The notes: a model not told the origin generated them from the sequence alone. DNA of 53,844 nucleotides from Clostridia bacterium (GCA_017394805.1 JAFPXC010000014.1:1-53844), one strand, 5' to 3'; shown: positions 20,509 to 30,013, counted from the stretch's first letter. Made by a program: numbers and translations.

Positions 20509-20534
20509 CGCGGCGAAAGTTGCCTTTCGCCGCG
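20509..20534 (-). other. Inverted repeat between InlB-lipoprotein and acyltransferase genes
   Basis: A perfect 11-bp stem (20509-20519 with 20524-20534, loop 4 nt, core CGCGGCGAAAG) lies 19 bases after one stop and 15 bases before the next ATG. No T-run follows on the minus strand, so it may be an attenuator or mRNA processing hairpin rather than a full terminator. Confidence 0.6.
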
Positions 20535-20552
20535 TGATGTTTTTGCGTTGAC

Positions 20553-23500
20553 TTATTGCGGTTGCGTGCCGGGGATGTAGAGGGGGATACCCACTATCAT
20601 CTTGCCGTTGCGCTCGCCCAAGCCGTACTCCAGGTAGAGTTGTGCGCCTTGGCCGTCCGTCCAGCAGCCGATGCCGCCCGCCGCCATCTGTTGCGAGATA
20701 GTTGCGGCCGCTTGCTCTTCGCTGATACCGTAGGCTTGCGCCACTTGCTCCACCTTTTGGGGCATAGCGTATTGGATGAGCCCTGCGGGAATGTCGATGA
20801 TGTTCAACTTGATCGAGGGCGCGCCTTGCGGGTCGGAGTCCCAATCGCTGTTGTCGTAGTCGCCTGCCGAGCGGGCGAAGATGGCGAAGTTCATCATTTG
20901 ACCCGTGCTGTCCAGATCCGTCATACCATTGCCGCTTACGTTGTTGTTGATTTCCGTCTTCACCCACACGGCTGTCGAGGACTGTCCGTAGGCCACGAAC
21001 CAAGCCTCTTGACCGGTCACCCAGTTTTGGATATTCGAGGCGGTGTCGTAGTCCATATTCAGTTCGCATTGCAGGTCGGCGTCCGCCGCCGCGGCGTATT
21101 TGTCATCGAACGCGATGGCCGCGCCGCCTGCGGTGTGCGCCAATTTGGTGTTGGTGAAGGTGAACTTGGTCAGGTTGTACCCGTACACGTCGTTGGCCCA
21201 GTTTTCGGTCATGCGGCAGTTGTCGGCGTTCACGACAACGGCGTGCTTGTCGGCGTTGAAGGCGACCTCGGGATTGCCCGTGTAGCCGTCGATGCCGCCG
21301 TCCGTAAAGAGGGCGATAGAGGTCTTCTTGACGTGTACGTTATCCAAATTGACGGTACCGCCGCGGCACACGATGCCGAGGTAGGCGGCGCTCATCTTGA
21401 GGAGAGGCACTTTGCCGTCGCCCAGGTCTTGGGAGGCGCCGCTCAGGCCTTCTACGTTGTTACCTTCGACCAAGAGGTTGTCCATCGTGAGGGTACCGCC
21501 GCAGTAGCGCGCCAAGGTCGAGCCGTCGAGGTCCAAGGTGGCGTTACGATACAGGAAGATACCGATCTGCACGTTGGCGATGCGGTAGCTGTCGCCCGTG
21601 GTGAACTTGCTGCCGCTGGCGCCGTATTGGTCGTAGCGGTTGTCGATATAGGGCAACTTGCTGCCGTCGATGGCGAAGAAGTTGCCGTTGATCCGCATCG
21701 TATCGGTCGCGTCGGTGGTGAAACGGGTATATACGCCGTGCGCATAGTCGTTTTGGGGCGTACCCGTATCCACGCCTTCCATCACCCAGCCGTTGCCGTC
21801 CAGCGTGAGGGCGACGTCTTGAATGTTCTTGCCGTGTCCCGCGATGTAGTCGTCGGCCACCAATTCGGCCTTGATATTACGCAGGATATTGATTTGATGC
21901 ACCGACAGGTCGCTGTAACGCGATTTGAGGTCGGCGTTGGTGTACACGTTGACGCCGTCGTTCAAGGCCAACTTAAAGGTCTTCACGTTGGCGGCGGCCG
22001 CATACTTGGGGGTCATGGTGACGGTCACGGTCTTGCCCGTCAGGCTACCGTCAAAGGTGATGGCGCCCGTCATGGCGTTGACGTTGTAGAGGTTGTCCGC
22101 CACGACTTGCTCGCCTTCTTTGACCATCACGTCCACGTTGGCTTGCGCAAAGGGCAGGGCCACGAGGCTGGGCGTTTCGCTGCTGCCTCCGTTGGTGATG
22201 ATATTTACGTCGAACACGAAGTTATTCACACCCGCGGCCATCACGCTGTCTTGGGTGCGCGCCACTTGGAAGTTGGCGGTACCGCTCTGCGTGTTGTTCA
22301 CCCAGATATTGGTGTAGTCGGTGCCGTAGTTCATGGTCACGTTATTCACCACTTTGACTTGGCGCGTGTAGGTGAAGGGCGTGCCGTCCACGAGCTTGGT
22401 GACGCTCATTTCGAATGCGCCCACGTTTTGTTTGACGTCGAGTTTCGCGCCCGTCTCGGTGATGGTGACGTCGATATAGTCGCCCGCGCCCGAGATGGCG
22501 GTGATGCCTTTCAGGTTGTAACTGCCCGCGGTCAAGAACACGAAGGTGAAGTCGTCCGAGAGGGAGTTACGCTCCTTGAAGTAGGTGCCTTTGTCCACGA
22601 AGAGTTTGTCGGTTTCGTCTGCCTCTTGGTCGGCGTTGAGTTTCTTCCAATTCTCGTTGATGAACACGGTGCATTTGTCGAAGTCGGCGACCACGAGGCC
22701 GCTGAATGCTTTGTCGTCCATCGTGTACCCCGTGAATTGATAGCCGTTACGCGCGTCGGGATTGGCGAGGTTGAAGTCCACGCCGTAGGTTGCCGTGAGG
22801 GTGTCGGTCGTATTCCAGCGCACCACTTTCACCGTCAAGGTCTTGGCCGCGAAGATGGCGTAGACGTTCACGTCCGCCTCTATTTCGGCGTCGAAGTCAA
22901 AGGCGACGTACTCGTTGGAATTGGTGGACCAACCCACGAAGTTGTAGCCGACCTTTACGGGGGAGGCGATAGCGGTCACCTTGGCGTATTGATTGATTTC
23001 GCGTTCGGTGGGCGTACCTTCCACCAAGAAGGTGACGGTCACTTTGTTTTGCGTGAATTCGACGTACACGGTCGTATCGCCCGCAGTCGTATATTTGCCC
23101 GAGGTGGCGAAGGTCTCGCCGCCCAAGGTCAAGCGGGAGTAGGTGTAGCCGCGTTTGACATATTCGGTCGTATCGATGGCGTAGTTGGCGTCGTAGGTCA
23201 CCGCGATGGCGTCCAATTGCGTGCTGCCGTCCATCACATAGACGTGATATTCGTTGGCGTCGTAGAAGGCGTACAAGGTGACGTTGGCGTTGACCACGGC
23301 GGTCTTGTCGTAGGCCGTATATTCGTCCGCTTTGGTAGACCAACCGCGGAAGGTATAGCCTTCTTTGGCGGTATTGAGCGCGTCGAGTTTATCTTCGACG
23401 GTCGTACCGTCCTCCACCGTCCAGACGGCGGCGGGGGTGTTATTGCCCACGTACACGGTCACTTCGCTCTTGTTGTACATCGGATCGCGCTCGAAGTTGG

Positions 23501-24809
23501 CCACGACGGTGATAGAGGTCGTCCAGGTGTAGGTACCCGTCGCCTCGAAGGCTTCGCCGTGCAGGGTGTAGCCGTTGAATGCAATGGCCCATTCGGGGAG
23601 CGCAGGCTCGGCGGGCAAGGTATAGGTCGCGCCGTAGGCCACCGTTTGGTTGGCGCTCGTCAGGTTCTCCACCGTGATGGCGTACTCGTTGACGGTATAC
23701 ACGGCGTAGAGCGTGACGTCTTGGGCGATGGCGGTGTCGAAGTCAAAGGCCGCGTTCCCGTTTTCTTCTGCCGCCCAATAGGCGAAGGTGTAGCCCACCT
23801 TTTCGGGCGCGGTCTTCGCCGTCGCTTTGGCGTACTGATTGATGGTTTCGGTCGTCACTTCGCCTTCTGCCGAGTAGCGCACGGTCACGGTATTTTGCGT
23901 ATAGGTGGCGGTCACGTAGATATTACGGGTGTAGGTATAGGTGCCCGTTGCCGCGAACGCCTCGCCCTCGAAGGTATATCCCGCGAAGGTGTAGCCCTGT
24001 TTTACCGCGGCGGGGACGGTATACGCCGTGCCGTAGGTGACGGCGATGGGTTGAATGGTCTCGCCGCCGGCCGTATTGACCGTGATGGTGTACCCGTTGG
24101 CCTCGAATCTTGCCGTGAAGTCCACGTTTTCGGTGATTTGGAAGCTCGTCTTGTCCGCAGGGTAGGCCACGCCCTTATCGTCCGTCCAACCGATGAACGT
24201 GTAGCCCTCTTTCGAGGTGGTATAGCTTACGTTGGCGCCGTGGCTTGCCTCGGTGGTGTACAGCACGGTATCGCCGTCTTTGAAGTTGACGGTGTACTTG
24301 GCTTCCGCCCAGTTGGCGGTCACGCGGATGGTGTCCGTCAGGTTGTACGTACCGCTCACGGGGAAGGACACTTCGTCCGTACCGTTGTCATAGGTGTACC
24401 CCGTAAAGACGAATCCTTCGCGGGTGGGCACGGGCAAGGTATAGGCCTCACCCGGCGTGACGTTCACTTGCTTTTGGTTGGCGGGCAGTTCGCCGCCGGC
24501 GGTACGGATGATGACGTAGTACGAAGCGGCCTCGAATTTGGCGTATAAGGTCAATTCCGCCATCACTTTATCCTCGACGTACACGTTAATAAAATCTTTG
24601 TCGAGATACCAGTTGACGAACTTTGCGTTTTCTTTGGTGGGCGTGTAGAGCGTGAAGGTCTCGCCCACTTTTACTTGTTGGGTGTTGAGCACCTTGTCCC
24701 CGTCCATATAGGTGACGGTGATACTCTTGCTGTTGCAGGCCGCGAAGGTGGCGGTCAAGGCAGCGATGAAGAGCACCAGACAAAGTACGACTGCAATACT
24801 CTTTTTCAT
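20553..24809 (-). CDS. Giant InlB-repeat lipoprotein with C-terminal beta-helix
   Basis: Surface lipoprotein of 1418 residues. ATG 24809 is preceded by AGGAGG at 24821-24826. Lipobox FAAC (Cys25). Residues about 28-710 hold ten InlB/Flg_new-type repeats of about 68 residues. Two subtypes occur in partial alternation: one with GYTF-x-GWS/GWT, the other with GYTF-x-GYT and a GTYT strand. The remaining 700 residues are rich in short beta strands with Asn/Asp turns (for example LDLDGSTLARYCGGTLTMDN), as in right-handed beta-helix surface proteins. No enzyme motif is visible. Such proteins are usually adhesins or envelope scaffolds; ligand unknown. It could be cotranscribed with the downstream acyltransferase gene. 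Confidence 0.88.
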   Translation of the reverse strand: MKKSIAVVLCLVLFIAALTATFAACNSKSITVTYMDGDKVLNTQQVKVGETFTLYTPTKENAKFVNWYLDKDFINVYVEDKVMAELTLYAKFEAASYYVIIRTAGGELPANQKQVNVTPGEAYTLPVPTREGFVFTGYTYDNGTDEVSFPVSGTYNLTDTIRVTANWAEAKYTVNFKDGDTVLYTTEASHGANVSYTTSKEGYTFIGWTDDKGVAYPADKTSFQITENVDFTARFEANGYTITVNTAGGETIQPIAVTYGTAYTVPAAVKQGYTFAGYTFEGEAFAATGTYTYTRNIYVTATYTQNTVTVRYSAEGEVTTETINQYAKATAKTAPEKVGYTFAYWAAEENGNAAFDFDTAIAQDVTLYAVYTVNEYAITVENLTSANQTVAYGATYTLPAEPALPEWAIAFNGYTLHGEAFEATGTYTWTTSITVVANFERDPMYNKSEVTVYVGNNTPAAVWTVEDGTTVEDKLDALNTAKEGYTFRGWSTKADEYTAYDKTAVVNANVTLYAFYDANEYHVYVMDGSTQLDAIAVTYDANYAIDTTEYVKRGYTYSRLTLGGETFATSGKYTTAGDTTVYVEFTQNKVTVTFLVEGTPTEREINQYAKVTAIASPVKVGYNFVGWSTNSNEYVAFDFDAEIEADVNVYAIFAAKTLTVKVVRWNTTDTLTATYGVDFNLANPDARNGYQFTGYTMDDKAFSGLVVADFDKCTVFINENWKKLNADQEADETDKLFVDKGTYFKERNSLSDDFTFVFLTAGSYNLKGITAISGAGDYIDVTITETGAKLDVKQNVGAFEMSVTKLVDGTPFTYTRQVKVVNNVTMNYGTDYTNIWVNNTQSGTANFQVARTQDSVMAAGVNNFVFDVNIITNGGSSETPSLVALPFAQANVDVMVKEGEQVVADNLYNVNAMTGAITFDGSLTGKTVTVTMTPKYAAAANVKTFKLALNDGVNVYTNADLKSRYSDLSVHQINILRNIKAELVADDYIAGHGKNIQDVALTLDGNGWVMEGVDTGTPQNDYAHGVYTRFTTDATDTMRINGNFFAIDGSKLPYIDNRYDQYGASGSKFTTGDSYRIANVQIGIFLYRNATLDLDGSTLARYCGGTLTMDNLLVEGNNVEGLSGASQDLGDGKVPLLKMSAAYLGIVCRGGTVNLDNVHVKKTSIALFTDGGIDGYTGNPEVAFNADKHAVVVNADNCRMTENWANDVYGYNLTKFTFTNTKLAHTAGGAAIAFDDKYAAAADADLQCELNMDYDTASNIQNWVTGQEAWFVAYGQSSTAVWVKTEINNNVSGNGMTDLDSTGQMMNFAIFARSAGDYDNSDWDSDPQGAPSIKLNIIDIPAGLIQYAMPQKVEQVAQAYGISEEQAAATISQQMAAGGIGCWTDGQGAQLYLEYGLGERNGKMIVGIPLYIPGTQPQ

Positions 24810-25023
24810 TAAATAATCCTCCTGATTTAGGTCTGTCGGGGGCGTTTCGATACTCCCTCGGCGGTATTTGCGCCTTTCGTATTCGGCGCAAACGATGTAG
24901 TGCGGTTGGCACGGTTGCTACGCACGCGTGGCGTGCGGAATAAAGATGTCAGGCGCTCGCATGGGATAATTGACGCGACCTCGGGCGGATCCCTCTCGGT
25001 CGTACCGCTTGCGCCGATAAAGT
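24810..25023. other. Intergenic region with two hairpins, no gene seen
   Basis: Between the Ig-like protein gene and the InlB lipoprotein gene (both minus). It holds a perfect 8-bp inverted repeat, 24867-24874 with 24885-24892 (core TTTGCGCC, 10-nt loop), and a 6-bp one at 24921-24937 (CGCACG/CGTGCG). No convincing promoter hexamers or T-runs were seen. Confidence 0.5.
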
Positions 25024-25443
25024 CTAAATGTCGTCCACGTCGCTCTCGCTGGCTTTGGGCACCAGTTGGATGCTGTCCGAACGGTTGCTGCCGTCGGCCG
25101 CCGTGATGGTGATGGTCACGGCCACGTCCTCGAAGAAGGTGACGTATCCCGTGGGGGACACGATGACGTTCTCGGGATCGCTCGACTCGAAGACGACGGA
25201 TTTATCCGTCGTGTTGTCGGGGCTGACCACCCAATACAGTTGGTAGCCTCGCTTGCTGTCCGTCAATTCGACGGGTTGTATCCAATCGTCACGCAGTTTT
25301 TCGTAGTCCGAGTTGGTGAAATAGATCTCCGTGCACTTGGTTTCCTTGTGCGCGTTCTCGATGGCGGCACCCAAAAGGGACACCATCAACACGGCCAGCA
25401 CGCATTCGACTATGACGACTATGACGACTATTTTCTTGTTCAT
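25024..25443 (-). CDS. Small membrane-anchored Ig-like (Big_2-type) protein
   Basis: 139 residues: a single N-terminal hydrophobic helix (about 4-28, uncleaved anchor or signal) and an extracellular segment. The second half (VVFESSDPENVIVSPTGYVTF, followed by a strand of TITITA) matches the Big_2 bacterial Ig pattern. ATG 25443 has AGGAGG at optimal distance. It starts nine bases after the ABC permease stop on the same strand and so likely belongs to the same transcript. A role as an accessory subunit of the exporter is inferred from position only. Confidence 0.75.
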   Translation of the reverse strand: MNKKIVVIVVIVECVLAVLMVSLLGAAIENAHKETKCTEIYFTNSDYEKLRDDWIQPVELTDSKRGYQLYWVVSPDNTTDKSVVFESSDPENVIVSPTGYVTFFEDVAVTITITAADGSNRSDSIQLVPKASESDVDDI

Positions 25444-25452
25444 ATCCGCCTC

Positions 25453-27126
25453 CTATGCCTGTATCTCGTCGAAGTAACTCTTCAGGTTGCTTCGGTAGAG
25501 ATAGATTCTGGCCGCCAAGAACGCGGCGGCGATGATGAGGATGCGCACCCACCCCGTCGTGTAGTTGTCGATGAGGAGCAAAAGGGTGATCACACCCACC
25601 AACGTCGCGGTCACGAATCCCATCACGATGGCCTTGGCCACGTTGGGGTTGTCCACCACGGCGTCGCCTTGGGTAATGTAGTCGGCGATCTTGGGGTTGC
25701 GTATATCCAATTCGAAACTCCAAAAGATATGCCCTATGGAGAACAGTACGATGAGCAAGGTCATCAACACCAATTCGGTCGCCGACAGCGAGGTGGACAG
25801 GGCCAATCCGTTGGAGAAGCGGAAGGGAATGCGAATGAGCACGATGGACACCACCACGGCGATGAGGTTGACGATGCTGGTCACGGTCAATTTGGCCCAG
25901 GTCATGGTCATCATATTGCTGGGCGCGGCTTTCAGCACGGCGAACTCGCTGCCTTCGGACGACAGCGCCTGCGCGCAGTTCGCGTTATGCGTGCCCAAAA
26001 GGCTCAATATGATCATCACGTTGAAGGCCACGGTCATATAGTTGCCGTATAGGTTGGTATTGATGGCCGTGATGATGATATTGAGGATATAGGTTATCAT
26101 GGGGAAGATCAAGATGACCGACAAGGCCGAGTTGACCTCTTTGGGCGTGCGGAACATCAAGGTGAACTCTTTGCGCAGGAAGGTCGCAAAGAGGCCGTGC
26201 TTCTTCGCCTTGCGCACTTTGTGCCCTTTGTTGCGCGCCGATTCCGCAGTAGAAGATGCCGCCTTGAAGTAGAAAGGCATAGCCACCAGGAAGCACAACG
26301 CGCCCAACCCCGCGAAGATGACGAGGTTCAGGGGTAGATACAGCCACACTTTCGTGCCGAACAGCATCCTGCCGAAGAAGTTGTACCACAAGGCAAACTT
26401 ATTGACGGCGGCGAAGGCTCTCTCCAGGCTGGCCAAGAATTGCACGTACGTCGTCACCAGTTTCAACGGCGGCGTGATGAGGGACAGGATATGCACCACC
26501 AGCACGAACACGCCGATGAGGGCGGCGGCTACGACCAACGCATAGAGCCATATATGCTTGTCGAGGAATCGCTTGACGTAGATGGCGCCTATGGACAAAG
26601 TCGCGCCCAACAGCACGGGCAATAGGCACAGCATGAGCCAAGCGGGCACGACGAGCACCCAATAGGCCACGCCGGGCGTCGCGGCGATGCCGAACGCCAC
26701 CAGGAAGGGCAGTACGAAGAAGAAACTCTTTTTGAATTCTTCTACCGAAAATACCAATATCTTGCTCACGAATATCTCGTTGTAGTGGCAGGGGAATGCC
26801 AAAAGCATATTGTTTTCGCGGCTCAGGTACAATACCGACATCATGCTGGCGGTACAACTGATGATGCCGAACAGTTGCGTGACGAACAGCACGGTCGTCA
26901 GCAGATTCGCGCTCAGGTTGAATTGATAGGTGTTCTTGACGTACCGCAGCAAAAAGATCAGGCCCGCCGTGATGGCGGCCACGCCCAACGTCCCCAAGAA
27001 ATAGCGGAAGGCGAGGGCTTTCTTGTTGCCTTGCCGTATGGCGCGCCACTTATCTCCCGTCTGCAAGAGGAACAGGTATTTGATTCGCCGCATGGACGAA
27101 TTGCGTTCTTCCTTGGTCTTTCTCAT
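25453..27126 (-). CDS. ABC exporter permease (ABC-2-like, about 12 helices)
   Basis: 557-residue integral membrane protein with roughly twelve hydrophobic segments and a basic cytoplasmic loop in the middle (near RNKGHKVRKAKKHGLFATFLRK). This layout is typical of putative ABC exporters in Clostridia whose ATPase is encoded next door. Its start lies 3 bases after the stop of the TMEM164-like/ABC fusion gene, so the two are translationally linked and likely form one transporter. No substrate-binding protein is present, consistent with export or with flipping of a lipid or peptide. Confidence 0.82.
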   Translation of the reverse strand: MRKTKEERNSSMRRIKYLFLLQTGDKWRAIRQGNKKALAFRYFLGTLGVAAITAGLIFLLRYVKNTYQFNLSANLLTTVLFVTQLFGIISCTASMMSVLYLSRENNMLLAFPCHYNEIFVSKILVFSVEEFKKSFFFVLPFLVAFGIAATPGVAYWVLVVPAWLMLCLLPVLLGATLSIGAIYVKRFLDKHIWLYALVVAAALIGVFVLVVHILSLITPPLKLVTTYVQFLASLERAFAAVNKFALWYNFFGRMLFGTKVWLYLPLNLVIFAGLGALCFLVAMPFYFKAASSTAESARNKGHKVRKAKKHGLFATFLRKEFTLMFRTPKEVNSALSVILIFPMITYILNIIITAINTNLYGNYMTVAFNVMIILSLLGTHNANCAQALSSEGSEFAVLKAAPSNMMTMTWAKLTVTSIVNLIAVVVSIVLIRIPFRFSNGLALSTSLSATELVLMTLLIVLFSIGHIFWSFELDIRNPKIADYITQGDAVVDNPNVAKAIVMGFVTATLVGVITLLLLIDNYTTGWVRILIIAAAFLAARIYLYRSNLKSYFDEIQA

Positions 27127-27129
27127 GGT

Positions 27130-29550
27130 TTAGTCTTCCGTCGTATCGTTCGGTTTATCCTCAACCGTTTGTTCGTTCGTTTCTTCCGCTTCGGCGGCTT
27201 CCGTCGCTTCGCCCGTCGTTTGGTCGGCGGCGGCTTCTGCCAACGCGGCGGTTTCGTCTACGGCCGCGTCCGCGTTTTCGGTTTCGGTGTGCTCGCCGTA
27301 CTTATCCGACTTGTTGCGCTCGGATTCCTGCGCGTATTGCAGGTAGATCTGCTCCAAGGACAGCCCTTGGTCGTGTATTTCCTTGGCCGTGCACACGCGG
27401 CACAGTTTGCCGCCCGAGATAATGGCCACGCGGTCGCATATCTTCTCGACCACTTCTATGACGTGGCTGGAGAAGAACACCACGTTGCCCGCGTTCGCGT
27501 GCTCGCGCATACATTCCTTTATTTGATAGGCGCTCGTGGGGTCCAATCCCGTCAAAGGCTCGTCCAGCACCCACACTTTGGGGTTGTGGATAAGGGCGCT
27601 TATCACCATTATCTTTTGCTTCATACCATGGCTGTAGCCCTTGATCTCGCGGTCCAAAGCGTCCTCGATGCCGAACATTTGGGCGTAGTGCGCCAATCGC
27701 TCGGCCTTGTCCTCTTCGCTCACCATATAGAGGTCCGCGACGTAACTCACGTATTCGCGGCCCGTCAGTTTCTCGTACACGGCGTGGTTATCCGACACGT
27801 AGCCGATACGCAACTTGGCCTCCATCGGCTGTCGGGCTATATCGTAGCCGTCTATCTCGATGCTGCCTTCGGTGATGGTCTGTATGCCGACCATACTCTT
27901 GATGGTGGTGGACTTGCCCGCGCCGTTGTGTCCTATGAAGCCGAACACTTCGCCGTCGTTGATTTCCAACGTGATATCGTCCACGGCTTTGCGGTTGCTG
28001 CCTGCGTAAGTTTTGGAGAAATGATTAATGCGTATCATATCGACTCCTTCGGGGTTCAATGGTTCCTTGGGACTGCGCCCGTCTAATTCTTTTAACAAAT
28101 TGAGTTGGTCTATTTTGCGCAGGCGTTTACGTCTGGCGAGTTCCTGGTGTCGGTCGCCCACCTTGTAGGTGATGCCGTACACGCCCCACATCACGAACAT
28201 CAGAGCCACGGCTATCACGAAGACGGTGATATCGTACAGCCAGAAGTAGACTATCTTGGTATCGGCGGACACGTTGATGGTCCACACGAAGTTTTCCTTG
28301 ATGGGTATGGCCCAGGCGAACTTATCCGTGAAGAACGTGCTGTACAGGAAGAAGTAGTCCACTTCCGAGCCGGTCGTATTGAGGGGCGAGTTGTTGAGCC
28401 AACCGTCCAGGGTCGCCGCCGCCAATACGTACACGGCGAAGGCCGCGATGGCCTTGTACATCAACTTGATATTGGGGCGCTCGAATACCCGTAGCGCCAC
28501 GCCGAGGAAGGGAAGCACCACGGCGTAGATATGGTTGTACCAAAATACGATATTGCCGCCCTTGGTCAATTCGCCCGTCGTGTTGGGCAGGATAATGGCC
28601 ATCAACGCGCCCATGATATTCACGAGGTAGGTGAAGTAGAACACGCCCTTCAAGCGGAAGGCGTAGGCGAAGAACATCAACGCGATGGCCGTATTGCAGA
28701 GGTGCAGAGGCAGGCTGGTCAGGCCCGAGCGGTGGGATTGCCACACAAAGTATTGAATGAATCCGGACAAGGCCAGCATCATCAACATATAGCGGCGCTC
28801 CTCGTAGGACTTCTTGCGCATGAGGAAGTACACCGCGAAGGGGAACAGCACGGTCAAATAGATGAGCAGGCGGTGCGTCAGCACGAAGCCCGAGGTCTTT
28901 TGACCGATATAACCCACGCACAGTTGCGGCCCGTACACGGGCATAAACGCCATCAGGTAGAAGAGGACGTAGAGCCCCATTCGGCCCAAACGTTTGCCTA
29001 AGTTTTGCCACCGCTTTTCCACGATCAAAGCGATGAGTTCCTTGACGGACAACGCCCCCGCGAACGCCACCAGGCACGCGTAGATCACGGTGCGCCAATG
29101 GTAGGGTTGCCAACTGCCGATATAAGAGGTCATTATCGTGCGGAAGAAAATCGCGTTGAGCAGGGCGAAAATCGGCCCGACCAACGCCGTGAAGTCGCGC
29201 GCGGTCTCCTTGTCGTAGAAGGGCAACAAGATCACGGTGGCCAAGGTCATCGCCGAGAACCAACGCAATATCATCAATAGGACCGTGGTCGCCGCCGGGA
29301 ACGCGGACATGACGAGATGCCCGTCCGCCACCGTTTTGGCGTTCAGGGTCATATAACTCAAATCGTTTTGGGTAAAGAGATGCGGAATAAAGAGCAAGAA
29401 AAGCAGTGCCGACATCAATCGGAACAGCAGATTGCCCATATTATATTGTTTGGATTTGACCGTGAGGGTTTTGTCTTTCAGCCACCTCTGTACAAAAAAG
29501 AACAGCGTGCCGAAACCTACCGTGCCCAATGCCACTAAGCTTTCGTTCAT
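27130..29550 (-). CDS. YwaF/TMEM164-like membrane domain fused to ABC ATPase
   Basis: About 806 residues from ATG 29550. The N-terminal 470 residues form a multi-helix membrane region. Its middle part, with LPLHLCNTA (His283, Cys285) and a later WYNHIYAVVLPFLG, resembles the YwaF/TIGR02206/TMEM164 family. Residues about 505-750 are an ABC ATPase: Walker A GHNGAGKST (Lys546), signature-like YSHGMKQK, Walker B WVLDEPLTGLDP and switch SSHV. A Glu/Ala/Thr-rich acidic tail ends the protein. Both parts lie in one uninterrupted frame. An in-frame ATG at 29610 gives 20 basic residues more; neither start has a clear Shine-Dalgarno, and 29550 is preferred because the membrane domain begins there. Human TMEM164 is reported to be a phospholipid acyltransferase, so a lipid-related function is possible but unproven. 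Confidence 0.83.
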   Translation of the reverse strand: MNESLVALGTVGFGTLFFFVQRWLKDKTLTVKSKQYNMGNLLFRLMSALLFLLFIPHLFTQNDLSYMTLNAKTVADGHLVMSAFPAATTVLLMILRWFSAMTLATVILLPFYDKETARDFTALVGPIFALLNAIFFRTIMTSYIGSWQPYHWRTVIYACLVAFAGALSVKELIALIVEKRWQNLGKRLGRMGLYVLFYLMAFMPVYGPQLCVGYIGQKTSGFVLTHRLLIYLTVLFPFAVYFLMRKKSYEERRYMLMMLALSGFIQYFVWQSHRSGLTSLPLHLCNTAIALMFFAYAFRLKGVFYFTYLVNIMGALMAIILPNTTGELTKGGNIVFWYNHIYAVVLPFLGVALRVFERPNIKLMYKAIAAFAVYVLAAATLDGWLNNSPLNTTGSEVDYFFLYSTFFTDKFAWAIPIKENFVWTINVSADTKIVYFWLYDITVFVIAVALMFVMWGVYGITYKVGDRHQELARRKRLRKIDQLNLLKELDGRSPKEPLNPEGVDMIRINHFSKTYAGSNRKAVDDITLEINDGEVFGFIGHNGAGKSTTIKSMVGIQTITEGSIEIDGYDIARQPMEAKLRIGYVSDNHAVYEKLTGREYVSYVADLYMVSEEDKAERLAHYAQMFGIEDALDREIKGYSHGMKQKIMVISALIHNPKVWVLDEPLTGLDPTSAYQIKECMREHANAGNVVFFSSHVIEVVEKICDRVAIISGGKLCRVCTAKEIHDQGLSLEQIYLQYAQESERNKSDKYGEHTETENADAAVDETAALAEAAADQTTGEATEAAEAEETNEQTVEDKPNDTTED

Positions 29551-29860
29551 ACCATGTGCACCGAGGGTGCAACCGATCGTCTTTCTTCGCCCGCCGAAAC
29601 GGCCGCCCATCGACGTCCCAATCGGGGGATTGACCTTTCCTTCGCTCTGTCACACGACAGCCTGCGGAAAGTGGCGGCGGATCTTCCAATCAATCGTTTG
29701 TTCGTCGATATCCCATCGATGAATTGCCTGACCCCAATCGCAATATAGTCGGTAGCCTTCGATAATCGTCGTATAGATTATTACGGTCTACGGCGGCGAG
29801 CGCATTCGCCTCATCCTGTCTGTCAAACTGATTGTATTGGCAGTTGTTCGCTGCAACCCT
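29551..29860 (-). ncRNA. Candidate structured 5' leader RNA of the TMEM164-like/ABC operon
   Basis: Between the promoter and the start codon. On the RNA strand four nested helices can be drawn: 29703-29709 with 29609-29615 (7 bp), 29690-29695 with 29628-29633 (6 bp), 29666-29671 with 29635-29640 (6 bp), and a CUGUC-loop hairpin at 29647-29660. Other hairpins lie at 29795-29810 (GGCGA/TCGCC) and 29557-29571 (TGCACC/GGTGCA), the last one 6 bases before the ATG where a Shine-Dalgarno would sit. No known riboswitch consensus was recognised. Pairing was found by eye only. Confidence 0.45.
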
Positions 29861-29889
29861 ATTATACCCCACCTACGGAGATTCGTCAA
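29861..29889 (-). promoter_or_regulatory. Sigma-A promoter of the TMEM164-like/ABC operon
   Basis: TTGACG (29889-29884), 17-bp spacer, perfect TATAAT (29866-29861). It implies a 5' leader of about 300 nt. Confidence 0.9.
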
Positions 29890-29965
29890 CCCGTATTCAC
29901 CAACCTATCCTCCAAAAGTAGGAAAAAACGCACAAAAAAGTAAAAAATATCGTATAAATATAAAA

Positions 29966-29993
29966 TTTACGCGCATAACTGCATACTTATAAT
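29966..29993 (+). promoter_or_regulatory. Possible plus-strand promoter, no gene downstream
   Basis: TTTACG (29966-29971), 16-bp spacer, TATAAT (29988-29993) in an A+T-rich stretch. It points into a gene-free interval toward the end of the lysine transporter operon, so it could drive a small RNA or be fortuitous. Confidence 0.3.
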
Positions 29994-30013
29994 GCCCGCG
30001 CACTTCAAAATCA

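Noticed and set aside
20556..24548. 1330-codon plus-strand open frame
   Set aside because: Exactly opposite the InlB-repeat gene, whose signal peptide, repeats and AGGAGG site are clear.
29557..29571. T-box-like element before the fusion gene
   Set aside because: The stem TGCACC/GGTGCA lacks the AGGGTGGNACCGCG T-box sequence, and no specifier stem or terminator pair was found.
29690..29872. 60-codon open frame inside the leader of the fusion gene
   Set aside because: Its start would lie on the -10 box, so it cannot be translated from this promoter.
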